Source of the DNA: Chaetoderma sp. LZ-2023a
Lineage: Eukaryota; Mollusca; Caudofoveata; Chaetodermatida; Chaetodermatidae
DNA: 64,000 nucleotides
Direction: 5' to 3'
Assembly: GCA_034401795.1 (NCBI GenBank)
Contig: CM067369.1
Location: forward strand, 137,776,496-137,840,495
Each line of letters starts with the position of its first letter. The first letter of the stretch is position 1. Below, in pieces: positions 1 through 10,657 of this stretch. The notes below the pieces were generated by a model, which saw only the letters and a program-made list of their open reading frames with translations, was not told where the DNA came from and ran no database searches. The position numbers and the translations under genes are program-made.

Positions 1-2250
1 ACTTTCATTGCTGCCTAAGGCAGCAACAACTTTCAATCAAATACATTTCAAAATATTTTTAAGAGCATAGATGTCAAAGCACATAATACATATCTTAAAT
101 ATTTAGCCAGTGATGGAAAGGTTAATCTGTTAATTGGAGTTTAATCTATGACAATTAAATCTGACATGGTGATAAAGCAGTAGATGGTAAGAACAAACCT
201 GTATTTGCCCTATGAAAGTGATACTGCAAATATTTAAGGGGTGATAACTCTGGCATTTGATGTCCTATCGGTTTCATTTTCACAACACAGATATTAGATG
301 CCAACATTAACACTGTGACCAAGCTTGGTGTCAATCCGTCAAGAAATAACAAAATGAGCCGCCATTGTTGGTGACAGACAGACAGATGGATATACAGAAG
401 ATGGATGGGGTCATCGCTATACACAGCTGACTGACAAGTAAGCGGAATTAAGAAAACCAATTTTGGCTTCAAAATCCATCAAATAAAAAAATTGAACATG
501 GCAACCAAACACGGTAAAATTTGATTGGTCCATGGCGGCCATGGTTTTTACCTATCAATTTCCCATGAACAAACTTTAATGGCCCTTAGTCCATAATCAT
601 ATCCACAAAATTTCAGCCCGATCCGTTCAGCGGTTCTGCACAACAAGTCATTTTCCCGAAAACTAGGTCATCCAAGATGGCCGCTGAACCATTTGGCCAA
701 TCAAGTTCCTTCGAACAAACTTGGTTCAGCTCTTACCCTATATGATATTTCATGAGTTTTGAATCGATCCACAAAGCGGTTTCGGAGAAGATTTTTAAAG
801 ACGTTTCCTAAAATCGGCCAAAATCCAAGATGGCCACCGGCCAAATTGCCCGATATGCTTTGTTTGAACAAACTTGGATCCCTATGTCCTAAGGATACTT
901 CCTGCCAAATATAATTGAAATCGGCCCAGTGGTTCTTGAAATCGTTGAAAGAAAAAAGTTGAGGACGGACGGATGGATATGGCCACCAGAAAGATTGTCC
1001 AATCAAAATTCTGTATACATGTTCTGAAACCTAGCAGCCTAGTAGCCTTCCAGCCAAGTCTGGTTGATGTCCCGAAATTTTTTGCCAAATTCAAGACGGG
1101 CGGCCAAAAAATTTACCAATCAAAATTCTGTATACAATTTATGAAGCACCGAGTTTGCTTGAAATCGTTGAAGCGGTTACGAGGAGTCACATTTTAATTG
1201 ATTTCCTGAAATTGCCTGGAAATCCAACATGGCTGTCGGAAAAATTAACCAATCAAAATTCTGTATACATTGTCTGAAACCAAGTCTGGTTGAAATTGAC
1301 CACGCTATTAATGAGGAGTAATGTTTTAAACGATTTTCTGCCACCTTTTTAGAACATTCAAGATGGCCGATGAAAAAAATATGTAAAGAAGTTCTGAAGT
1401 ATCACCAGTCTAGGGTCTTCCCAACTGTCTTTGCTCGAAATCGACTAAGTGGTTAATGAGGAGTAGGATTTTAACTGATTTCGAGAAATTTTCGGAAAAT
1501 CCCAGATGGCCACAGGAAATATTGACCAATAAGAATTCTCGGTAGAAGTGTCGAAGCCTACCAGCATAAAATTAGTCCACCCAAGTTTCGTTGCAGTCGG
1601 CCCCTTTATATTGGAGGAGTAGTGGTTTAAATGATTTCCGGAAAATTTTCGGAAAATCAAAGCTGGGCACCAGAAAATTTGACCAATCAAAATTTTGTAT
1701 AGACATTCTAGAGCCATCCACCATAGGATCCTTCCAGCCAAATTTGGTTGAAATCGGTCAAAGCATAAATGAGGAGATGCGATTTGACAGACAGATGGAT
1801 GGTAGAGCTTTTAGGTATACCGAAAATACCGTGCGATATCAATACCACAACAATATTTAAATACTGTACCGAACAAATCTCAAATTACCGAAATTTCCAT
1901 ACTGAAAAAAATTGCCTCAAATTGCACAAGAGAGAATTGCACATGCAATCCTCATTATTTCACATCACAAGGGGGCTACCCATCATAATGTTTCACTGTC
2001 TGACAATTATTATATGTATGGCTAGTGCATCGATGTTATTTCAAACAAATCCATAGTAAAACGGAATGTATTGGTGAATCATGACAACACAATAAATTTG
2101 AAAAAGCACTTGCAATGTAACCACATAAAAGAGTTTGCAGTAGTATCAATGCGATACCGATACCGATACCGTACCGGTCCCGAGGTAATTGGAATGGGCA
2201 TACGCCATGTCATAAGCTCACTTGGTGGTTCGGGTCAGGTGAGCTAACAA
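1..2250 (+). repeat. D-family dispersed element, 5'-truncated by window edge (copy D1)
   Basis: This is the 3' part of the element seen complete at 30947-34459 and 59073-62650. Shared landmarks are a poly-purine start with GGCAGCAACAACTTTCAAT, repeated AAATCCAAGATGGCC-type blocks between about 480 and 1750, a GACAGACAGATGGATGG stretch near 1785-1805, and the end CATAAGCTCACTTGG...CAGGTGAGCTAA (about 2210-2250). It is more diverged than the other two copies. Between about 1812 and 2200 lies extra sequence rich in ATACCG repeats that the other copies lack, probably a small insertion. The short open frames here look like chance frames, and I see no recognisable protein. Confidence 0.75.
1812..2200. 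other. Probable small insertion inside D1 (ATACCG-rich ends)
   Basis: The D-family layout places the GGAC/GATGG simple repeat directly before the terminal CGCCAT...AAGCTCAC block. In D1 about 390 bases separate them. The segment begins with GTATACCGAAAATACCGTG and ends with several GATACCG units followed by GTACCGGT. This suggests a short non-autonomous DNA element. I could not see a clear target-site duplication, so its class is unknown. Confidence 0.35.
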
Positions 2251-2885
2251 GTAGATACAGAAATATACATCAATCCAAAATTTGATCCAATTCGGGTCCA
2301 GATTTTGATATCTAGATAACAGCCAAGGTCTGGAAAGTATCTCTCATAGTAAGATTCTTTGCTACATTAACTGTCTGACTGCCGAGTTTTTTCAGACGAC
2401 ATATTCCAGGGGGTTATATATTTGCACAGGCTAAATATTTTGAAAACAATTTGACTTATGACATCATCCTACACATCACCCTAGTTGATTATGACATCAT
2501 GTGATTGACTGAGAAACTGGAATCCTCCATTGGGTGAAATACTCATAATTACAGGGCATTCAGGTCTTCTGTCTGACTTTCTGTGGCTTTACATGTTTGT
2601 GTGTAGGAAGCTGTATTTCAAGCTACTGATCCGTTTTAGTTCAAATTTTAAGATTCCAGTCAAATTAGTTACAAAATATTCAACAGCTTTCTTGTATTGC
2701 TATCTTAAAATTGAGTTTCTGAAATTCTAAGGGTCCAAGGGTCATGACATTCAACCCCATAAGAGTAGGGCAATGAAGGCATATATGCTGTGTGGGTGGG
2801 GTGTGGGTGGGGGTTTAAACTATTCTACCATTCACCCACCCACACCCACGCAACAAAAGTCATGTCATATATATAAATGGCTTAC
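2251..2885. other. No gene seen; GT/CA-rich patch
   Basis: AT-rich sequence without coding signal. At about 2785-2855 a GTGTGGGTGGGG stretch is followed by CCACCCACACCCACGC, so the two low-complexity runs are complementary and could pair. If the NZF exon is real, this stretch is the start of its downstream intron on the minus strand. Confidence 0.5.
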
Positions 2886-3059
2886 ATAAAGCTGTGAGGC
2901 TACTTGATAGATATCAGGGTATGGCATTGCAGTGTCATTTGTTATGTACTGCGGCCGCTTTGGTGCACGGCAGAGAGTACATCGCTTCGTTGCCACATAA
3001 TTCTCATACGTGCAATATTCACAGGCCCACTTCTCTTTATCCTCAGTCTCACTCATCAT
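2886..3059 (-). CDS. ZRANB1-like: First coding exon of a Trabid/ZRANB1-like NZF zinc-finger protein
   Basis: A 58-codon stretch from ATG at 3059 contains one RanBP2/NZF zinc finger, with core WACEYCTYENY followed by RCTLCRA: four cysteines in C-x2-C-x10-C-x2-C spacing after the W. In Trabid (a K29/K33-preferring OTU deubiquitinase in Wnt and other signalling) NZF fingers bind ubiquitin chains, and the first finger sits a few residues from the N-terminus as here. A splice donor GTAAGC follows at 2885 in phase 0. An acceptor (TTGCAG, AG at 3074-3073) lies 14 bases upstream of the ATG, so the 5' UTR is probably spliced and this is an internal exon. No other exon of the gene was found in the window, and the OTU domain would lie outside to the left. 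The finger is clear. The exact orthology is inferred from one exon, and another NZF protein remains possible. Confidence 0.65.
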
Positions 3060-3072
3060 GAGCTAGCGTGAC

Positions 3073-4138
3073 CTGCAATTATAAAATTATGTGTAATTGC
3101 AAATACTTTAATACAACAAGAACCGCGGAACGACAATCAGAGACTGCTGAAATATATGCCACCACCACAATCACCCACATCAATGAATCAAATGTTGTAG
3201 TTTGAAGATTGCTTAGCAGTGTACTGTCAAAGGGACAGCATATTATGCTCATGCTTATATGTATGTATGCAAATATATACTGCGCTGATGACATTCACTT
3301 AGTCATAAAGGGCGCATTATTTGAATTAAATCGGGTCACTGTAAGATCCCATCTGTAGAACTTGAGTTCTCATTCGGAAACCATAACACAAACAATTTTC
3401 TTAATTTGGTAACCATGACTTTGACATTTTGAACCACCAACACCGAAAATTAATATGGTTTGTTCAGACCCACAAGCACAACACACGCCAAGTTTGGAGA
3501 TGATTCCTTTGGTAGAACTTGAGTTATGATACATAAACGCTACTGTATATCGCCTAATAATCACCGCATCCTTAATAGAAGGCGCATGCCAATTTTCGAG
3601 GTTGAGCCATCCTAATTTCTTAGCAGTTTTAAAACAGCAAATATATATATACCTCCTGTATATGTGGATTGAGCAAGTCTCTACCCAGGTACTAATATTA
3701 GCATCATCGCACTACTCGAGTAACGACCTAAACTCATCCTATAGTGGAAGCTAATACATCACATGATTTTATTTTTTCTCGGCGACATTTTATGTCAAAA
3801 TTTTTATTAATTTTAATGAAATAAACAATGTTTATTAAAGTATATGCAATATATAGGCAGTCCCAATTAATAATTTCACTCTATGCGATAATGGACATAA
3901 GGTATACATTAAGCATAGGCATAAGATGGTTAGGATTTCTAACGTGAAAATGTGTTCTATTTTCATGCTATTTTTTGTACGACTTTTTTCCATTTTTTCT
4001 TGAAATATACCTAATAGAAGTTGACCCCACCTGACCCCTTTCTCAAGAGGTTTGGATTTAAATAATTTACAGCCCTTCTCCTATTAGAAGCAGTGGTTAA
4101 TAATGAGGATTTTACAGTACACAATTTCTTTCATTAGA
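3073..4138. other. Non-coding, probable intron; short dispersed repeat
   Basis: No coding signal. Around 3380-3560 there is a block with the phrase CCAAGTTTGG...GAACTTGAGTTAT. It is also present near 13460-13500 and is a dispersed repeat. The rest is AT-rich single-copy-looking sequence. Confidence 0.4.
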
Positions 4139-4373
4139 TCACACTGGGTCGCCTAATAGAGATACAGTATGCACACGATGTAGACTTCATAGATGAGGAA
4201 ATGAAGACACTCAATAAACTTCTCCCTATAGCTACAGAACAACTCAAAAATGTGAATCTCTTTATGAGCAAAGTCAAGACCGAGTTTAACCATGCAGACT
4301 TATTAGCAACAGATGAAGTCAGTGACAAAGGCATCCCACTGCGTGGCGGGGAGGAATGCAGGAAGAGCAAAAT
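4139..4373 (+). pseudogene. Non-LTR retrotransposon (LINE) RT fragment, left half
   Basis: Reading from about 4139 on the plus strand, the frame gives an RT palm segment around YAHDVDF (family consensus YADD, so the first catalytic Asp has become His). It continues through a KTEFN-like segment to a conserved helix ending near 4373. The frame has a stop just upstream, so the copy is 5'-truncated, as LINE insertions commonly are. The reading then stops making sense because a DIRS-type element begins at about 4374. The same LINE resumes at 12798. Confidence 0.7.
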
Positions 4374-4394
4374 CCCCCAACAGACAACCAACAT

Positions 4395-4735
4395 CCCTTG
4401 TGGGATGGTCTGTAGTTTTATTAACCACTATAAAACATACCTACCATTCAATCACTCCTTGCTAAATCAACTACTCTGCATTTAGCCACCAGAATAAGAT
4501 TTTTATACTTGCTCACATGCCTCCATATGCCCATACCACTTCATCACACCTTTGACCAGGCTACTGGTAGAGTACACTACCAGCATATGGCCTATCGGAG
4601 ACTGGCACCAGTCTATACACACTCCTCAGTGACACCTGTCATCTGCACATGTATGCACATGCGCAAAGGAGCACAACTAGGAAACAGATTGACTTTTCCA
4701 AATATTTGCGATACACAATAAACTGACTCTCAAAT
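4395..4735. repeat. Left inverted terminal repeat of DIRS family 2
   Basis: The segment holding TAGCCACCAGAATAAGAT, GACCAGGCTACTG and AGCATATGGCCTAT is found as its reverse complement at about 12545-12760. The outermost 20-60 bases differ between the two ends, which is usual for DIRS ITRs, and both unlike ends are represented in the internal complementary region. Confidence 0.8.
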
Positions 4736-4771
4736 CATTCCCATGCGGGGTGGTTAAGGCTGGGTCGTAGT

Positions 4772-4897
4772 GATTGAACAGTAAGTATGTTTTATAGTGG
4801 CTAATAAAACTACAGACCATCCCATAAGGGGGGTTTGTTGGGGGTTGTTATTACACCACAAAAACATCTATACCGTTCAATCACTACTTGCTAAAAA
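4772..4897. repeat. Internal complementary region (ICR) of DIRS family 2
   Basis: The first half (about 4772-4842) is the reverse complement of the left outer end (4374-4455). The second half (about 4843-4897) is the reverse complement of the right outer end (12743-12797), including CATCTATACCGTTCAATCAC. The junction of the two halves gives a template of the circle junction and defines both element borders. Confidence 0.8.
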
Positions 4898-5199
4898 CGT
4901 AGAATTGGTCAGTGCACCACTTAACAATCCTTGGTGGGTGGACATTTGAGAATCATAAAACAAGGATAAAAATTAAACAAATCCTATCCAAATGTTAATA
5001 AAATAACATAATAGAGCATCCATAACTTTCACACAGTGATTATCAAACAAGAAAAATTGCCAATTCAAGGAAATAAACAAAACAAGAGAAAATTCTCACC
5101 GTTTCTGGCAGACATACAGTCTAGTGAAATTGGCGGGATAGTAAATGGACTTTGACTTGTTTTGTTATATTTAAATCGTTATATTTCTAAAAAAGGAGG

Positions 5200-6180
5200 C
5201 CGCTGGGCTCTGATACTTTAAGTAGGAAAAAGTAGAGTCGATTCAGATTTCCAACCTGCGACTTGCATGAGGTTGTCCTATGAGGAGCAGGCGAAAGGAG
5301 CGAAGGAGGTAGCCATACCACGAACATCGTGAGCCTTGACATGGGCTAATTTGATCTCGCCAGGGGAGGTAATCCCAAATCAGAATTTGATGGTCTCACA
5401 GATCAATCTGGCAACAGTGGCCTTATAGACTGGTCTAGCTACCTCCTCCGCATACGGAACCCATTTATAAGTGGGAAGGATCGGATCTTTTTAAATCGAT
5501 TCGACGTCTATAGAATTTTACAGCCCTGAAAGGACACCAGAACTTAACAGATGGCAAAAAAGACGATAAAGATTTAAGAATAATCAGCTTGGCTGAGTAA
5601 CGGTTAAACCGAGTCTTCGATACAAAATCCCTACTGGGATATAAAACTAAGCCAACCCCAGATTCGATAAATCTGTCTTTATCTGCAGAAAGAGCATGAA
5701 ATTCTGATCTTTCCTGGCTGAAGCGGAAGCAACAAGGAAAAAGTTTAAGACTGACAGATCCAATTGGTTCAAAATGGTGACCTGCCAATACTTGAAGAAT
5801 TAAGGCCAAATTCCAGGAAGGTAAAGGCATAGCCACTGGAGCACGAACTTTGCCCAATACTCTAATAAAACCATTGAGAAGCTTCGTATCCTTGATATCG
5901 GCATTCAAGAGCGGTGTTATCTGATAGTTGTAAAGAATCGAAAAGATATGATAAAAATCTAACACCTGGGTAATAGAAAAAGAATCGGGCAAGAAACCAT
6001 GGTTTGAACACCGTTCTCCAAAGATTTTAAGTCGACCCCTGTAAACTCGACGTATTGACTCCCTACTAGAAGAGTCAAGGATTTCCTGAGATCTTGAAGA
6101 AAACTTGATCTCAGGGACCGGGCACTCGATATTCTCTAAACGCACAGACTGAAGATTTCTGGATTTGGATGAAGACATCC
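5200..6180 (-). pseudogene. DIRS tyrosine recombinase remnant, family 2
   Basis: The minus frame 5465-6178 aligns by eye with the recombinase of copies B and C. An N-terminal core-binding segment lies near 6050-6120 and a catalytic box-I segment with ERSEFHAL (catalytic Arg) near 5700. In another frame, box II reads HDVRG (bases 5320-5331), which is the H-x-x-R pair. A tryptophan-containing helix follows, and the expected tyrosine region near 5210 is degenerate. At least one frameshift separates box I from box II. The protein would have joined a circular DNA intermediate to the target. It is not functional as it stands. Confidence 0.75.
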
Positions 6181-7014
6181 CTTACTTGAGAGAGAAGATC
6201 TGGGGACACTGGAAGAAGATGAGGAAAGTCTACTAGAAGATCGAGAAGGTCTACGAAGGGGCTACCAGAAGAATTTCGCAGATCTGGACCCTGACCTTCA
6301 GAACCAACGGAATCAAAAAAGTTAAAGGGAATGCGTAGGCAAACATTCCTGTCCAGGATTGAGACAGGGCGTTCACCACCAGAGCCTGACTGTCCGGAAA
6401 AGGAGACGTGAAAGAGGAGATCTGGGCATTCAGAGATGTCGCAAAGAGATCTATGTGGGGACAACCCTGATGCTAAAAAAAAAAATCGCCTTTGAAAACC
6501 GACTTTTTAAAACTGCTACTCGGAGTGGACAAACCTGCTGGGTCTTACCAACTGGTCCGCAAGAAAGCTCAGTCTGCCTGGAACATGACTGGAAACTAGA
6601 AAGATTTGGTTCATGCCGCACCACAACAGAAGATTCTAAATTTCCAAACAAAGAAGTGAAGACCTCATTCCTCCCTGTCTGTTGATGTAGGAAGCTACCA
6701 TGGAATTGGCTGATCGAATCGAGATCCTGAGGCCTGTCACCCGATCCAACCATGAGAAGGGGAGCCTTCTTGACAGTCCACAACTCCAAGATATTGATGA
6801 AAGCTGTCGACTCCTCCAAGGACCAAAGAATGAAAATCGACAGGGAGATCCGGACTGCTCCCCACCCCTCCTAAAGAGCGTCTGTGAAAATAATTGCCTG
6901 AGAGGTCTTGACTAATGGAACACCTATCGGATGCAGAGAACGATCCTTCCAAATATCTAAATGAGTGGTCTCTGAAGGGAATCTTATGCTAAATAAAACT
7001 AGATTGACCGGTCG
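6181..7014 (-). pseudogene. DIRS RNase H and linker remnant, family 2
   Basis: In the minus direction a frame gives IIFTDA (first RNase H Asp motif) near 6890, then FINILEL (the conserved Glu helix) near 6790. A broken SYINRQGG-like block follows near 6690, and a DLLDLLVDFP linker motif near 6230. The order and motifs match the intact RNase H of copy B. Several frameshifts are present. RNase H would remove the RNA template during cDNA synthesis. Confidence 0.7.
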
Positions 7015-7664
7015 ATCCCCACGTTCACCGCTTTTGACACAACCCAAAACCCACCCCCAGGAGCCTTTTGCACTCGGCAATCATATTGGTAATTCACATA
7101 CCAAATTTGGTTGAATTTTGTGCAATAGTATCAGAGGAGTTGCATTACAATCAATTTCATGACCTTTAGACCCCATCCTCCACCCCTGGGAGTGGGGCCA
7201 AATGTAAATGGGCTCATCCACTCCACATCGATATGGATAACTGACATACTAAATTTGGTTGAATTCCGTCCAATGGTTTCGGAGATGTGTAAAATCAATT
7301 TACGCAGGTTAAAGTTTGACCTTTGACAACTCCCCAACCCCTGGGGCGGAGCCAAATCTAAATGGCCTCTTACAAATCATATGGGTAACTCAGATATCAA
7401 ATTTGGTTCCGTTCCGTCTAATGATTTCAGAGGAATTGCCTTACAACTGATTTGACCTTTTGGCCACTGCCACACACACACACCTGGGGGCGGAGCCAAA
7501 TCTAAATATCGTCTTGCAAAGCGGAATCATATGGGTAACCCACATACCAAATTAGATTTAATTCCACCCAATGGTTTGGGAGGAGATAGCGTGATGGACA
7601 GACGGACAGACAGACGGACAGAGGCGATTACAATATCCCCGACGTTTTTTTAAAACGTGGGGAT
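7015..7664 (+). repeat. Tandem-repeat-bearing non-autonomous element, copy 1, inside DIRS family 2
   Basis: About four degenerate units of roughly 100-120 bases, each with CATACCAAATTTGGTTGAATT and a GGGGCGGAGCCAAATCTAAAT-like block, are followed by GACGGACAGACAGACGGACA and a tail CAATATCCCC...AAAACGTGGGGATA. The tail forms a short hairpin, and ATCCCCACGTT at 7015 is complementary to it. It splits the DIRS reading frame between RT and RNase H. The architecture (internal tandem units, microsatellite, terminal hairpin) resembles Helitron-like non-autonomous elements of molluscs. That class is an inference. Confidence 0.55.
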
Positions 7665-8376
7665 AATAATTAATATATATGACAACACAACAATGCACCA
7701 TTGCACAAAATCTGTTTATTCATGATGTCTATTCACATACGCTAACGCATATCATATGAATAACATTATTATGCCACTAAGATCTGCACTGAAACAATGG
7801 TTGAGTTTCTGTCAAACTACACTCGATTTTTGTGGCCATGGAAAATAAAAACTAATACTTTTGCATTATAATCAATTTGACCTTTTGACCTTGGGGGTGG
7901 TGCCTAATCTAAATGTTGTCTTGCAAAGTACATTCCTATGGATAAGGGTAACCCACATAACAAATTTGCTTGAATTCCACCCAACAGTTTGGGCGAAGTT
8001 AGTGTGATGGAGACGGACAATTAATTTGCCCTTTTGACCCCTGCCACACCACTTTGAGGGTGGAGCCTAATCTATATCTTGTCTTGCAAAGCGCATTCCT
8101 ATTAGTAACCCACATACCGTATTTGGTTGAATTCCCCGCAACACTTTGGGGTGAGATGCATTATAATAAATTTGCCCCTTGGGGGTGGAGCCTAATTTAA
8201 ATGTCGTCTTGCAAAGCGCATTCCTATGGGTAACCCACATACCAAATTTGGTTCAATTCCACCAAACGGTTTGGGAGGAGTTAGCGTGACGGACAGATGG
8301 ATGGACAGACAGACGGACAGGACAGGACAGACGGAGGCGATTACAATATCCCTGATGTTTTTTCAAAACGAGATAA
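7665..8376 (+). repeat. Second copy of the tandem-repeat element plus spacer
   Basis: After about 175 bases of AT-rich spacer, the same units recur from about 7840 to 8290. They end with the same GGACAGACGG run and CAATATCCCTGATG tail at about 8376, where DIRS RT coding similarity resumes. Both copies have the same orientation. Confidence 0.55.
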
Positions 8377-8850
8377 TGAGCAGACTGCTTCCAGAGGGAC
8401 ATCAAGAACACTTGAAAAGGTCCATTCATCAGCGCCGCCCAGAGAATGACATTCTCGACGCTGACCATCAAGCCTAGAACCCTGAGAAACAATCTTGCCC
8501 TGACTGAGAAAGAGGTTGTCAGAATGTCCATAGCCAACTAGATTGCCTCCACCCTTGCCTCTGAAGGAAAGACTAAGCCCTGAGACAGGTCGAAAGAGAA
8601 GCCAAGAAGGGTGAAACTTGAGAAAGAAATAGGCTTGACTTTTTGAAAATTATAATCCAACCTAGTCTGCATGACAACCTGCATACCTCTGGAATAATTA
8701 TTGAAAGAGTTGAATGTAGAAACTATACTCGAGGAAATAGAAGACCAAGGATAAATTGTCTGAATTGATAGATGATGAAGAATTCCTGCTGCAGCTGAAA
8801 ACTATGCAGAGGGATTAAATCCTGGATCTCATTTTCCTTGTAAAAAATCT
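8377..8850 (-). pseudogene. DIRS reverse transcriptase remnant, family 2
   Basis: The minus frames give LGFSFDL...FPSEARV (about 8540-8620), matching the LGMRFDL...PSEPRV block of copy B just after the catalytic region. RARLFLRVLGLMVS...LMSLWKQ follows (8370-8500), matching the thumb/connection region. Upstream, near 8640-8720, a Lys-Ser-like block remains, but the YxDD box cannot be recognised. A frameshift lies between 8530 and 8560. The repeat pair at 7015-8376 cuts the protein directly after SLWKQ. Confidence 0.7.
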
Positions 8851-9479
8851 GTCCACAGACAGCTACATGACTCTAGATATGAACTCCTCCTTTAGCAAGA
8901 AAGAAAATGGAAAAGAATTTCTGAAATCTTTCAACACAATAAGAGAGGCCAAGAAATAGATGTCAGAACAAGGTCAATAAAAATATAATAGCGATAGAGC
9001 AAAAACTCCCACTATCAACAGAAGAAAGAATAAAGTGGAATCTACATAACATGAAATGTTTCATGCTGAACCCAGACTTAATTTCTAGAAAATCGTGGCG
9101 AGTTAAAAAATTTCTCTCCACGATCAGTGTTAGGCGAGTGATCACTCCTCTAGCAGAATGAAAATTTGCAAATACATTTTAATGATATAAATCTGCGCTT
9201 ACATGTAAGAAGTAAAATATCTAAACCGTGAACAAAGATTTGAGATTTAAGGGGATTTATTAATCGCTCTCCTGGGATGAAAGTTAGGCAAGCTATGAGA
9301 GTGAGAGTGATAGCTCGCCTCAAAAATGATGCCCTGCTAAGCAAACTAAAAAAGGGAATTGCCCCTATAATACTAAAGTAATAAAGATCAAAGACTAAAT
9401 TACAATCGTGCCAAAATATTGTATTCAGATACAGCCGTGCATGATGCAGAATGTAAATCAACCGTCAAAATGTGAGTAA

Positions 9480-10640
9480 TGGAATGAAATGTAATATCAG
9501 CAACGCCACCCCCCCCCCCCCCCCCTGCTTTGAAGGGGGATAACTAAATGGAAAGAAGAACCGCTATGCGAACAAGTAAAATTAAAAGAGGAAAGAAAAG
9601 GTAAAAATAATTCTAGGAACTTACTCATCAGACAAGAAAAAATAAGAGACTTAAGGCTATTAAGAAGATATTAAACTTACACGACAGAAAACCTGATCTC
9701 ACACATCCTCCACCACAAGACAGAAAACCAAGGAACAGAAAAACAAGTGAAAGTGACGACGATCGACAGCTACGGGAAATAGAAGGAAAAGAACAAAAAA
9801 TGTAAATTTACTAGCCGAGAAAACTGACGCCAAGTAGTAAGGAAAGAACAAGCATTTAAGTAAAAGGGTAAAACTAGAGGCAAGCCAAAATTTGAAAATA
9901 ATAGCGAAAAGGGAGAAAAACGCTAAAATGACAAAGCGGCGACATGAAACCAGGGAGAAATGACTTGCCGTAACCATGACGACAGAGGAGAAAACTGACA
10001 GTCACTGAAAAGGAACAGAATTAAGAGGGAACCCCGAGAAGAAAATGGAAACAAGAATAATATCCACAAGAATAAAGACACTAAGAAAGGAGAAATAACC
10101 CATAAAAGGAAAAGAAGAAGGTATAAAAACTGAGATAAAAAATACGATAGAATAAGCACAACGAATTAACTCCTTTAGGTTAAAATAAATATGTCAACCT
10201 GCCAACATAAGCGGAGAAAAGAGTGAGAGAAAAAAGGCTGAATGGCCTGAAGACAACTGGCCATCTAAAGGCAGATGAAAGAAAAATTACGTATCTAGAA
10301 ATGTTGCGTAGAAACATAGTCAGAAAGAGAAAAAAATAAATCAATAATACATACTAACTCTGAAAGAAGAAAATATTAAATAACGAAGCACGGGAACGTT
10401 AAGACTAACTGAAAATACACGTTTGACACAAGAATACAACTGCCTTATCGGCTGAGTGTTCTATGTAAAACTTACGTATGAAAAAAGCTAAACGAAAAAT
10501 CCCATACGGAAACTAGTCGGAAAGAGTCTTTAATTACGTTGAAAAACTGTTACTGCAAAAGAATAAATGCTGAATGTCTGTATAAATTCAAAAGCCATTA
10601 AATATACCGATTCCTTAAAGCAATTATGGAAATAAGACTA
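9480..10640. other. Purine-rich interior of DIRS family 2, no gene called; 17-base C run
   Basis: A homopolymer C run occupies 9509-9525. The remainder is strongly A/G-rich on the plus strand. The minus-strand open frames here are Phe/Leu/Ser-rich, as expected for chance frames in such sequence. It probably represents decayed RT and Gag sequence. Confidence 0.4.
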
Positions 10641-10657
10641 ACTCTTAGGCCAGATGA

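Noticed and set aside
9699..10159. Phe/Leu-rich minus frames that look like membrane proteins
   Set aside because: They arise from A/G-rich plus-strand sequence inside a decayed DIRS element. No start context or conserved motif.
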